In this document: one piece after another, positions 19,295 through 27,152 of the stretch | How positions within the stretch are numbered: the stretch's first letter is position 1 | How the letters are laid out: every line of letters begins with the position of its first letter | Source of the DNA: Terasakiella pusilla DSM 6293 | Lineage (GTDB): Bacteria > Pseudomonadota > Alphaproteobacteria > Rhodospirillales > Terasakiellaceae | Length of the DNA: 32,984 nt | Direction of reading: 5' to 3' | Assembly: GCF_000688235.1 (NCBI RefSeq) | Contig: NZ_JHYO01000037.1 | Span: forward strand, 1-32,984 | Notes under the pieces: generated by a model | Told to the model about the DNA's origin: nothing | Database searches by the model: none | Seen by the model: only the letters and a program-made list of their open reading frames with translations | Made by a program: the position numbers and the translations under genes

Positions 19295-19993
19295 ATGTGG
19301 AAACGCCTGTTTGGGCCGGATTTACGACGTGAATGGTACCTGATCCGCATGCCGGACGGTCCCATGAAAGACTATTACAGAAAACCAATCCCTTGGCCGG
19401 AGACCGACTATAAGGAACTGGAATATCTGTGTATTGATCTGGAACTGACAGGGCTTAACCCACAGACGGATGAAATCCTTAGTATCGGTTTCGCCCCGAT
19501 CGTTAATCAAAATGTGGTCCTGTCGGAAGCGGCGCATTATCTGGTGCGCCCTTCCCATGCCTTGCCGGAAGAGTCCGTGATTGTGCATGGACTGACCGAC
19601 GATCGACTGGCGGAGGCTGAACCGCTGGAAGATATTTTACCTCATGTCCTGAAGGCACTGTCTGGCCGGGTGTTATTGGCCCATCATGCCCCGATTGAAA
19701 TCGGGTTTTTGAATGTGGCGTGTGAGCGCATTTACGGCTATCCGCTTTTAACCCGTGCGGTGGATACGCTGGAGCTGGAAAAACGTAACCGACAACAACG
19801 TAATCAGCCGATAGATGGCGGGGTCTTGCGTTTGGCAAAAGCGCGCGAAGTCTATAACTTGCCGCGCTATCGGGCGCATAATGCCTTGGTGGATGCGGTC
19901 GCGTCAGGGGAGTTGTTTTTGGCGCAAACCGCCCATAAAGCCACCAAAGGCGAAACGATCACCTTGCGGGAGATTATGTTTCGAAATAAATAA
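19295..19993 (+). CDS. DnaQ-like 3'-5' exonuclease (DEDDh family)
   Basis: A 232-aa protein with an RNase T/DNA polymerase III epsilon-like fold. Exo I is CIDLELTGLNP (Asp48, Glu50). Exo II is LLAHHAPIEIGFLN, where the usual Asp is Glu135. Exo III is RAHNALVDA (His195, Asp200). The 40-residue N-terminal extension is basic and Trp-rich (WKRLFGPDLRREWY) and is typical of the exonucleases found next to DUF294 proteins. Start ATG 19295 has GGGGAG. It lies 18 bp after the DUF294 gene and is certainly cotranscribed. It is probably not the replicative proofreading subunit; the target nucleic acid or nucleotide is unknown. Confidence 0.9.
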   Translation: MWKRLFGPDLRREWYLIRMPDGPMKDYYRKPIPWPETDYKELEYLCIDLELTGLNPQTDEILSIGFAPIVNQNVVLSEAAHYLVRPSHALPEESVIVHGLTDDRLAEAEPLEDILPHVLKALSGRVLLAHHAPIEIGFLNVACERIYGYPLLTRAVDTLELEKRNRQQRNQPIDGGVLRLAKAREVYNLPRYRAHNALVDAVASGELFLAQTAHKATKGETITLREIMFRNK

Positions 19994-20083
19994 CCCGAAA
20001 TGGGTCCGAAACATTGACAAAACCTGCGTTTTCTCGCATTTTCAGGGGCCTTTACCCCTTCTTTTAAAAAGTAGATTTATCTC

Positions 20084-20599
20084 ATGTGGACAATTTTAAT
20101 CGCCATCTGTCTGGTCGCTGTGGTTTGTGGACCGATTTGGGCTATTGCACGCTATTTGCGGGTGCAGTTGCCAAAGTTCCTTTTGCCGATGGTAGCGGGG
20201 ATTACTTTGTTCTCCTTCAATATCTACATGAGTTATAGCTGGTTTGATCGCACAGCCGCCAGTTATGGGGATGATATCGTCGTGTTGAAGGAATATCGCA
20301 GCTCCAGCATCTTTGCACCATGGACAACCCTTGTTCCGCGTGTGTCACATTTTTTGGCGATCAATGCCAAACAGCAAGCAAAACAGGTGGGAGAAAGCGG
20401 AATTATTCAAGGGGCTGTTGTGATGATTCAGGAATATGTGGACCCGCTGAATATGACCGTATTGGTGGATTGCCAGAAAGAACGCATTGCGATGATGCCC
20501 ACAGAACAGGTGTCCGCGGAACAAAATCTGCTGGAAATCGCGCAATGGACAGGGCAAAAGGAATTCCCATATTTAACGGACTATTACTGCACCAAGTAA
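20084..20599 (+). CDS. Hypothetical membrane protein
   Basis: A 171-aa protein that I do not recognise. Two hydrophobic helices lie near residues 2-22 and 32-50, leaving a soluble C-terminal domain of about 115 residues. That domain contains two Cys (VLVDCQKE and the end DYYCTK), which could form a disulfide if it is periplasmic. The ribosome-binding site is weak. Upstream lie a TTGACA (20014-20019) with a poor -10 box and a small AGGGG/CCCCT hairpin (20044-20059) followed by TCTTTT, possibly ending the exonuclease transcript. The gene converges on the first hemerythrin gene. Confidence 0.6.
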   Translation: MWTILIAICLVAVVCGPIWAIARYLRVQLPKFLLPMVAGITLFSFNIYMSYSWFDRTAASYGDDIVVLKEYRSSSIFAPWTTLVPRVSHFLAINAKQQAKQVGESGIIQGAVVMIQEYVDPLNMTVLVDCQKERIAMMPTEQVSAEQNLLEIAQWTGQKEFPYLTDYYCTK

Positions 20600-20605
20600 A
20601 CCGTA

Positions 20606-20992
20606 TTAATGGGCTGTGATCTGGCTGTCTTGACGCAGGATATGTTCGATGATGAGGCTTTGCAGGCAGTGGATGTAGGGAAGCATGTCGTCGCTGTCCT
20701 CAGCCCGCGCGAGGTCTTTTGCCACCTCTTTCGCATCGCAAATCAGGTGGCTGTGGATGTCTTTGTGATCGGCAAAGTCTTCATAGCCACGATCCTGCAT
20801 GATCTGCTCTTCTTCTGCAAAATGGACTTCGACATAACTGATTAGGGTGTGAAACTTGCTGAGCAGGGTTTGCAGGGGGGCACGTTTCCCGCACAGTTCG
20901 ACAAACTCGTTAAAGAGGGCGAACAGGTGTTCGTGGGTTTGATCAATCTCTTCAATACCGATTTTATATGCATCTTTCCATGTGGAATGCAT
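20606..20992 (-). CDS. Bacteriohemerythrin
   Basis: A 128-aa four-helix-bundle protein with the full di-iron ligand set: His20 (DQTHEHLF), His57 and Glu61 (HFAEEE), His76 and His80 (HKDIH), His117 and Asp122 (HILRQD). It reversibly binds O2 and may deliver or sense oxygen in the cytoplasm; no signal peptide or fused signalling domain is present. Start ATG 20990-20992 has AGAGGG upstream. A second hemerythrin gene lies 107 bp upstream on the same strand, and the two may form a transcription unit with dusA. Confidence 0.93.
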   Translation of the reverse strand: MHSTWKDAYKIGIEEIDQTHEHLFALFNEFVELCGKRAPLQTLLSKFHTLISYVEVHFAEEEQIMQDRGYEDFADHKDIHSHLICDAKEVAKDLARAEDSDDMLPYIHCLQSLIIEHILRQDSQITAH

Positions 20993-21099
20993 GAAGCCGC
21001 GCCCTCTATGTGTGAGTTCTATTGTGACGCTAACATAGGTTGAATCGGGAAAGCCAAAGAAATTTTATGGGCTTTGATAAATAAATACGCCTGTATGTG

Positions 21100-21510
21100 T
21101 TAGAGGCCGCGGAGAATGAAATCTCTGATCTTGAGATCCTGTTCGACCATATGTTTCATAATCAGGGCGCGTAGAAAATTGACAGATGCCAAAATGTCTT
21201 CGGGCGATTCGCTTTGACGGAGTTCGCTCAGGACTTCGACCGCATCAGCGTTGAGTGTCTCATGATGTTGCTTGTGCTCTATCATTTCTTTGAAGCCGAT
21301 GTTCTCCATCATTTTTTCTTCAAAGGCAAAATGTCGGACCAGTTCGTTGATCATCGCTTGGAACATGTCCAAGAGTTTGTCTGTTGGCTCGTTGCGATCA
21401 AGGGCATCAGCAAAGACGTTAAAGGCTTCAATTAGATTTTTATGGTCACGATCAAGTGAGCATAATTCGGTGGAGAGCGTTTCATTCCAGCTCATTTTTC
21501 TTGGTTTCAC
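21100..21510 (-). CDS. Bacteriohemerythrin, second copy
   Basis: A 136-aa hemerythrin with complete ligands: His23 (DRDHKNL), His60 and Glu64 (HFAFEE), His79 and His83 (HKQHH), His120 and Asp125 (HMVEQD). It is clearly diverged from the neighbouring copy, so this is old duplication or independent gain rather than a recent tandem duplication. The start is GTG 21508-21510 as given, or ATG 21493-21495 (MSWNETLS), which gives a more usual hemerythrin N-terminus; the two cannot be separated by ribosome-binding site. It lies 99 bp after dusA on the same strand. Confidence 0.92.
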   Translation of the reverse strand: MKPRKMSWNETLSTELCSLDRDHKNLIEAFNVFADALDRNEPTDKLLDMFQAMINELVRHFAFEEKMMENIGFKEMIEHKQHHETLNADAVEVLSELRQSESPEDILASVNFLRALIMKHMVEQDLKIRDFILRGL

Positions 21511-21609
21511 GACGTCATTCTTTTCTTACTTCTTGGAGGGTGTGCCAAGTATAGTGGTGCATATTGTATGCAGCAAGACTAATTGTCGCTATTGGAACTC
21601 AAGAAGCTA

Positions 21610-22623
21610 TTATATTTCAATGCGTCGGGCCGCTTCGCGGATAATATCAGCCGGGGCGTTGTCCTGAAACATGGTTTCGCTCAGGCTGCGTCGCCATGCT
21701 TTGGCTCCGCGTAATCCTTGAAAGAGCCCAAACAGGTGCTTTGCCATATGACGGACATAGACGTCATTCGCGACCTGTTTTTCCACATAGGGCATAAATT
21801 GTTCAAGGGCACTAAATCGGTCCACAATGGGGGCGTCACTGCCAAAGATCAATTGATCGGCGTTTGCCATGATGTACGGGGTTTCGTAGGCCGCGCGGCC
21901 AATCATCACCCCATCAACTTTATCCAAATGGCTGGCGGCTTCTTCTAGCGTTTGGATGCCGCCGTTGAGGATAATTTCCAAATTGGGGAAATCTTTTTTG
22001 ATCTCATGCACAATATCGTGACGAAGGGGCGGGACTTCGCGATTTTGTTTGGGGCTTAGGCCTTTTAGCCATGCTTTACGGGCATGGATGATAAAGGTTT
22101 CGCAACCGGTTTGAGCAACCTTGTCAATAAAGGTACAAAGCAGATCGTAGCTGTCCAGATCATCAATGCCGATGCGATGTTTTACGGTAACGGGCAGATC
22201 ACAGGCGTCCTGCATGGCTTTGATGCAATCGGCAACCAGATCAGGTTCCGCCATCAGACAAGCGCCAAAACGTCCGGCACTGACGCGATCACTTGGACAG
22301 CCGCAGTTCAGATTGACTTCATTATAGCCCCATTCTTCGGCAATTTTGCTACATTGTGCCAGCTGTGCCGGATCACTGCCGCCTAATTGCAGGGCAATCG
22401 GATGTTCAATTTCGTTGAAGTCCAGAAAACGACCCGGCCCATCTTTGCCAAAGATAATCGCAGGTGCGACCACCATTTCCGTGTAGAGCAAGGTTTCCTT
22501 CGTCAGCCCACGCATAAAGACCCGCTGATGACGATCCGTCCAATCCATCATGGGCGCAACGGAGAGGCGGCGATCCAGTTTCTTTTTGGTAGGGACTGTG
22601 GGGGTGGCGTGAGGTGTGGTCAT
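21610..22623 (-). CDS. dusA: tRNA-dihydrouridine(20/20a) synthase DusA
   Basis: A flavoprotein that reduces uridine to dihydrouridine in the tRNA D-loop. The N-terminal TIM barrel shows RLSVAPMMDWTDRHQR, the catalytic cysteine in NCGCPSDRV, the FMN-binding ILNGGI and VDGVMIGRAAYETPYI, and the DusA-type C-terminal helical part (HLFGLFQGLRGAKAWRR). Start ATG 22621-22623 (337 aa, MTTPHAT) is chosen because the longer frame begins inside the dodecin terminator. Two hemerythrin genes follow on the same strand. It is placed in DusA rather than DusB/C by the GCPSDRV motif and the C-terminal region. Confidence 0.95.
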   Translation of the reverse strand: MTTPHATPTVPTKKKLDRRLSVAPMMDWTDRHQRVFMRGLTKETLLYTEMVVAPAIIFGKDGPGRFLDFNEIEHPIALQLGGSDPAQLAQCSKIAEEWGYNEVNLNCGCPSDRVSAGRFGACLMAEPDLVADCIKAMQDACDLPVTVKHRIGIDDLDSYDLLCTFIDKVAQTGCETFIIHARKAWLKGLSPKQNREVPPLRHDIVHEIKKDFPNLEIILNGGIQTLEEAASHLDKVDGVMIGRAAYETPYIMANADQLIFGSDAPIVDRFSALEQFMPYVEKQVANDVYVRHMAKHLFGLFQGLRGAKAWRRSLSETMFQDNAPADIIREAARRIEI

Positions 22624-22678
22624 GGGACAAACTAACAATAGGGGATGATCTGCCCCCGTATGTAGTGAGTTTTTGTGC

Positions 22679-22737
22679 AAAAATAAACCCAATTCTTCCC
22701 ACATCGCGCTTGGCAGGTGGGGAAGAGTTGGGTTTAT
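22679..22737 (-). terminator. Strong Rho-independent terminator of the dodecin gene
   Basis: On the minus strand an approximately 18-20-bp stem (arms 22717-22737 and 22683-22702, AAACCCAA paired with TTGGGTTT at its base) with a loop of about 14 bases is followed by a T-rich run ending near 22679. It separates dodecin from dusA. Confidence 0.88.
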
Positions 22738-22765
22738 GGGTTGTCTGGGGGGGAGGTCTGCAGGT

Positions 22766-22972
22766 TTATTCGAGGCGGAAGCCCACTTTTAGGACAACCT
22801 GATAATGACCGACTTTGCCATCGACCACATGACCGCGGGTTTCCTGCACTTCAAACCAGTCAATGTGTTTCAGGCTTTTGTGGGCTTTGGCGAGTGCATT
22901 GTTGATGGCATCTTCAATTGTGGTTGTTGATGAGCCGACGAGTTCTACTTTTTTGTAAACATGATCAGACAT
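22766..22972 (-). CDS. Dodecin, flavin-binding protein
   Basis: A 68-aa protein matching the dodecin family over its full length: [20 protein letters not shown], the flavin-stacking Trp39 in [12 protein letters not shown] and Gln58 in [11 protein letters not shown]. Dodecamers store or buffer flavins in the cytoplasm. Start ATG 22970-22972 has AGGGG. It is monocistronic, with a strong terminator, and divergent from the histidine kinase gene. Confidence 0.95.
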   Translation of the reverse strand: MSDHVYKKVELVGSSTTTIEDAINNALAKAHKSLKHIDWFEVQETRGHVVDGKVGHYQVVLKVGFRLE

Positions 22973-23043
22973 GGATAACCCCTTAATTTATTTCACAGAT
23001 ATAGGTGCCGTATGATAGATATAGTACTAAATTTAAGGAATGC

Positions 23044-25887
23044 ATGTCTCAAATGGAAAAAAATGACTTCCTTTACAACAAAAAGGGGATCTTCGGGGGT
23101 GTCCTGATTGGGTTGATCGGTAGCATACTGTCGATTTTTGTGGGCGGTATTCTGCATCTTTGGCTCAAGAATGAAGATCGTTCCATCGTTGACGAATGGG
23201 CGCAAGCCATGGCGACGGAAGTGCGTTCCGAGATGATCACGGCAACGGAAGTGATCCGTACTCTTAAAAATGTCATTTTGTTCAATAAAGATTTTGCCGA
23301 ACCGCAATTTGATCTGTTTGTATCTACGTCTCTGAAACGGTTTCCGGCCTTGCGTGAGCTTTATTGGGTGGAGAAACGTTTAAACCATGATCAAGACGAC
23401 CTTTATGCCCTTGCCATGACCTATCCCAAACGCGGTGTTTATGAGGGGCAGGCGGTTTTAAATCAGCCTAAGGTCAAGCGCTTGATTGACGGGGCGTTGC
23501 GCACACAACACCTGTTGCTGAGTGCCCGTGAAAACCCGACAGGTAGCAAGGCGTTGGGGTATTGGGCGGTGATGCCGGTTGAAGATATCAGCCTGTCAAG
23601 TGAAGGGGGGAATCGCGGCATAGTTCTGGGCTTTTTTGATCTATCACATACGATAGAGGCACTTTTCAAATCCAAAAAAGCCCAGCTCAAGGCGCTGCGC
23701 TTGCAGGACGTCACGGTGGTCAATAATCCGGTCCTTTTGTTCTCCAATGGATGGGATGAGGGGAGTGAGCCAACAGATCGGACCATCTTTCAGGTGAATG
23801 TTGCTGGGCGGGTGCTGGATCTGGAGTTTGTCGCCCGGCAAGGCAAGGATGATGTCTTGATCGCGTTGCTGGTCAGTTTGTTGGGGATCGGGGTGACGGG
23901 GTTATTGGTTATTGGTCGCTTGAAACACCACAGGTATGAAAGCCAGTTGGCGGACGCGATCAATCGTCAAACCAGCGAGCTTACAAATCGAAACCTGTTT
24001 TACAATACGGTGATGAACAGTGCGGGGGAAGGCGTCATCGGCTTAAACCGCTATTGCGTGGTGAGCTTTGCCAATCGCCTGGCCCATGATTTTTTTGACA
24101 AGCAGGTGGGGGATGTAGTTGGGGAACATCTGTCGGGTCTGATCGGTCAGGAAAGTGTGGATCATCTGGTGTTTAAAGATGTGGAAGATGGCAGCTTTAA
24201 CTTTCTGGACGTCCCCTACGTTATTGAACTGGAAAGGGAGCACGCCTCACAGGTCCGGTTGGAGGTGCGCATTATATCGGTGCTGGATGTGCCTGATGTA
24301 CGTTGGCTGTTGGTCTTTCGAGATATCTCTAAAGAAATCGAGATTGAGGAGATGCTGGAGCAAACGGACAGACAGTTTCGTCAGGCATTTTTGTTAGGTT
24401 CGGTGCCCATGATGATTGTGGATGCGGAAGGGTTTGTCAAAGAAACCAATAAGGCCTTTCAGGACTTTGTGGGGTATCGACAGGACGAATTGTTTACCCG
24501 GCATATGGAAAGCTTTCTCCATCTAAGTGGACGGGATGCGTTTATGAGCTGGCTTGATGGGGCGCGGCGTCATATGAACGAGAACCTGCAAATAGAGCAG
24601 CGCTTACTGAGTGCCGCAGGTGAGACATTGTGGACAGTGGCGAGTTATACCTGTGTGTATGGAAAAGCAGGGAAGCTTGAAAAAATCATCTGCCAGTATC
24701 TTGATTACACTGAACGGCAGAAGTTTGAGGTCGAGCTGCGGAAGCATCGCGATAAACTGGCGCAACTGGTTGCGACACGCACGCGCGAAGTCAAGGGCGC
24801 GCGGGAAAGCCTGATTGCCTCCATCAATGCAGCGGATAATGCGATTTTAGTGTATGACAATCAGAATAAGCTGGAATTTTCCAGCGGTCAGGTGGAGGTC
24901 TTTTTCCCTGAAATGGCGATGGAGATCCGCCCTGGTGTTCCCGCCAAACGTCTTTGTGAATTACAGGCCCTGCGTACGGGGGAAAATGAGGTGAAACAAG
25001 CCGAAAGAATTGCCCGTTTGAGTGCGGGGGTGAGTGGTGAAGAAATCCAGTTGGTTGACGGACGGTGGATACAGACCCGACGGCGTAAAACTCCGGCAGG
25101 TGGCACAATCGTCGTTTATACGGATATTACGTCCTTTAAGGACCAGCAAGAACTGTTGCGCAGACAGGCAGATGACCTGTCTCAAGCATTGCGACGCCAG
25201 CAGGAGGTGAACGAACAACAGAAAATGTTTGTGTCTGTTGTCTCTCACGAATTTAAAAACCCGCTGGCAATAATCGATAGTACCGCCCAACGCATTAGCC
25301 GCCGCCTCGCCAAATTGGAACCGCAAGAGATCATCGAACGGATGCAGACTGTACGTGATGCGGTGTTGAGGCTGTCAAAATTGATTGATGCAACGGTCAC
25401 CACCCAGCGAATTGAAAATCAAAGCGGTAAACTTGAGGCAAATCTACTGGAGGTGACGCAAACCGTGCGTGATATCGTCGCAGTCCATAAGGACGCGTTG
25501 AAAGATCGACAGGTCATGTTTAAAGGGATGGATGTGCCTGTTCATGCGCCACTGGATCAGGAGTTGTTTACTATTGCAATGGACAACTTGATTAACAACG
25601 CGATCAAGTTTTCCCCCAAAGGGTCGGTGATTACCTTGCATGTTAAGCGTGAGGATTCTCATGTGATTGTTGGAGTGTCTGATCAGGGGATGGGGATCGC
25701 AAAAGGCGATTTAGAAAATATCTACAATCGTTTTTATCGTGCACAGGCGGCAGGGGATGTGGAAGGCACGGGCTTAGGTCTAAGTATTGTCAGGCAAATC
25801 GCCCATTTGCACAAAGGTGAGGTCCATTGCGAAAGCGAAGAAGGCAAGTGGACATATTTTTATATGAGACTTCCGTTATTTGTTTAG
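23044..25887 (+). CDS. Membrane histidine kinase: CHASE-like sensor, three PAS domains
   Basis: A 947-aa sensor kinase. Transmembrane helices near 16-40 and 270-292 flank a periplasmic domain of about 230 residues resembling CHASE (RFPALRELYWVEKRL). Three PAS domains follow (about 317-430, 445-560, 589-700), then a HisKA domain with phospho-accepting His735 (SHEFKNPL) and a HATPase domain with the N-box DNLINNAIKFSP, DQGMGIAKGD and GTGLGLSIVRQI. There is no attached receiver. Start ATG 23044 follows AAGGAA; ATG 23053 is possible and an earlier GTG at 23005 is less likely. The STAS, ATPase and receiver-phosphatase genes follow closely, so the likely phospho-acceptor is Asp53 of the receiver-PP2C protein. 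The signal is unknown. Confidence 0.92.
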   Translation: MSQMEKNDFLYNKKGIFGGVLIGLIGSILSIFVGGILHLWLKNEDRSIVDEWAQAMATEVRSEMITATEVIRTLKNVILFNKDFAEPQFDLFVSTSLKRFPALRELYWVEKRLNHDQDDLYALAMTYPKRGVYEGQAVLNQPKVKRLIDGALRTQHLLLSARENPTGSKALGYWAVMPVEDISLSSEGGNRGIVLGFFDLSHTIEALFKSKKAQLKALRLQDVTVVNNPVLLFSNGWDEGSEPTDRTIFQVNVAGRVLDLEFVARQGKDDVLIALLVSLLGIGVTGLLVIGRLKHHRYESQLADAINRQTSELTNRNLFYNTVMNSAGEGVIGLNRYCVVSFANRLAHDFFDKQVGDVVGEHLSGLIGQESVDHLVFKDVEDGSFNFLDVPYVIELEREHASQVRLEVRIISVLDVPDVRWLLVFRDISKEIEIEEMLEQTDRQFRQAFLLGSVPMMIVDAEGFVKETNKAFQDFVGYRQDELFTRHMESFLHLSGRDAFMSWLDGARRHMNENLQIEQRLLSAAGETLWTVASYTCVYGKAGKLEKIICQYLDYTERQKFEVELRKHRDKLAQLVATRTREVKGARESLIASINAADNAILVYDNQNKLEFSSGQVEVFFPEMAMEIRPGVPAKRLCELQALRTGENEVKQAERIARLSAGVSGEEIQLVDGRWIQTRRRKTPAGGTIVVYTDITSFKDQQELLRRQADDLSQALRRQQEVNEQQKMFVSVVSHEFKNPLAIIDSTAQRISRRLAKLEPQEIIERMQTVRDAVLRLSKLIDATVTTQRIENQSGKLEANLLEVTQTVRDIVAVHKDALKDRQVMFKGMDVPVHAPLDQELFTIAMDNLINNAIKFSPKGSVITLHVKREDSHVIVGVSDQGMGIAKGDLENIYNRFYRAQAAGDVEGTGLGLSIVRQIAHLHKGEVHCESEEGKWTYFYMRLPLFV

Positions 25888-25956
25888 GTTGTCAGTATGT
25901 CCCTTTTGTGACTATGATCTAAGTATCGATTAACAAAAACAAAATAGGGGCGAGAG

Positions 25957-26265
25957 ATGAAATATTCTCTGCAAGAAAGTGATAGTGTGGTGACGGTCCA
26001 GCTCACAGGGGAATTGACCGTTACAGATGAGGAAGAGTTCCGCTTATTAAGCCAAAAGGCGATAGAGACATCAGGGGCAAAATGTATTGTGGATGTCACC
26101 AAGCTGGATTTTTTGGACTCGGCCGGTTTGGGCTTGATCCTTGTCTTGAAAGAAATGTGTGAGGAGTTGGGCAAGACAGTCACCTTGCGCATTGGCCAAA
26201 GCCCTGTGCGAGACATTTTGGAAATATCCGAGTTTGATAGTTTGATCCCGTACGAAGACGCTTGA
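25957..26265 (+). CDS. STAS-domain anti-sigma factor antagonist
   Basis: A 102-aa SpoIIAA/RsbV-like protein. It has the STAS pattern VQLTGELTVTDEEEFRLL, and LDFLDSAGLGLIL places the phosphorylatable serine at Ser55 (equivalent to SpoIIAA Ser58) after Asp54. Start ATG 25957 has a good AGGGGCGAG site. It lies 69 bp after the kinase gene and 10 bp before the ATPase gene. Within a partner switch it would be phosphorylated by the ATPase protein and dephosphorylated by the PP2C protein. Its downstream partner is not visible; no sigma factor gene lies here. Confidence 0.93.
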   Translation: MKYSLQESDSVVTVQLTGELTVTDEEEFRLLSQKAIETSGAKCIVDVTKLDFLDSAGLGLILVLKEMCEELGKTVTLRIGQSPVRDILEISEFDSLIPYEDA

Positions 26266-26275
26266 GACGTTACAG

Positions 26276-27148
26276 ATGATCGGTCAACAACAGTGTTGTT
26301 TCGTCCTTGAAAAAAATGTGACGAAACGGCGGGAGATTGCGGCGGTTGCGCGTAATCTGGGCCTGATGATCGTATATCATCAGTGTGCCTTTACCAGCGA
26401 ACAGAATGATTTTGAACCGGACCTTGTGGTATTCGGTCACGATGTTGATGTGCCGCAAGGCAGCGTCGGGGTTGGCAGTGTGGAACTGTTGATCCGTGAA
26501 AGTCAGGCACCTGTCCTATGCCCTCCTGAATATAAAGATGTTCTCTTGGAACATTTTGATAATGTACAGGTCTATGCGCAAGACTGTTTATTGGAAGAGA
26601 TGTCACGCGCCTTGCTGGAAGGGCATATTAAAAGGCGGCTGTTGCGCAACGATCTGGTCAAAGCTGTGACCGGGATTAAATCCTGTGAGCAGGCGGAATT
26701 TCATTTTAAAACACTGGAAGAAGCACAGGCGCTGGCACTGTTGCTAGCAACCCTTGCACCGGAGAAAAAGCTGCTGCGTTTGGGTTTGAGTGAACTGTTT
26801 ATCAATGCGGTGGAACACGGTAATCTCGGTATATCGGGAGGGCAAAAACAGGCCCTGAAACGCAAAGGCCGTTGGCTTGAGGAAATTGAAACCCGTTTGT
26901 CCCAAAAAGGCTATGCGGATAAATATGTCCGTTTGAGGTTCAGTCGGGATGATAAAGAGATCCATTTGTCCCTTTTGGATGAAGGCAAGGGGTTTGATTG
27001 GCGGGAAATGTTGGGCCTGACCCTGAAGCAAAAGGGGGCTGAGATTGCAGGACGCGGCATTTTGATCGCCAAAAAATCGGGATTGAATACTTTGGAATAT
27101 CTTGGCAGCGGCAATGAGCTGACCTGTTCGTTTTCCCTTGGGGGGTAG
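26276..27148 (+). CDS. RsbW-like ATPase/anti-sigma kinase with N-terminal extension
   Basis: A 290-aa protein. The C-terminal HATPase (about 140-290) has the N-box LGLSELFINAVEHGN (Asn177, His181, Asn183), the G1 box LLDEGKGFDW (Asp235) and GRGILIAKK, as in SpoIIAB/RsbW serine kinases. The N-terminal 125 residues are unusual: alternating strands and helices resemble a receiver fold (CCFVLEKN, then EPDLVVFGHDVD, then APVLCPPE), but the acidic pocket and phospho-Asp seem absent. A roughly 20-residue insertion (SGGQKQALKRKGRWLEEIE) lies between the N and G1 boxes. The start is 10 bp after the STAS gene; the stop is 4 bp before the next start. It probably binds and phosphorylates the STAS protein. 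Confidence 0.82.
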   Translation: MIGQQQCCFVLEKNVTKRREIAAVARNLGLMIVYHQCAFTSEQNDFEPDLVVFGHDVDVPQGSVGVGSVELLIRESQAPVLCPPEYKDVLLEHFDNVQVYAQDCLLEEMSRALLEGHIKRRLLRNDLVKAVTGIKSCEQAEFHFKTLEEAQALALLLATLAPEKKLLRLGLSELFINAVEHGNLGISGGQKQALKRKGRWLEEIETRLSQKGYADKYVRLRFSRDDKEIHLSLLDEGKGFDWREMLGLTLKQKGAEIAGRGILIAKKSGLNTLEYLGSGNELTCSFSLGG

Positions 27149-27152
27149 GGGA

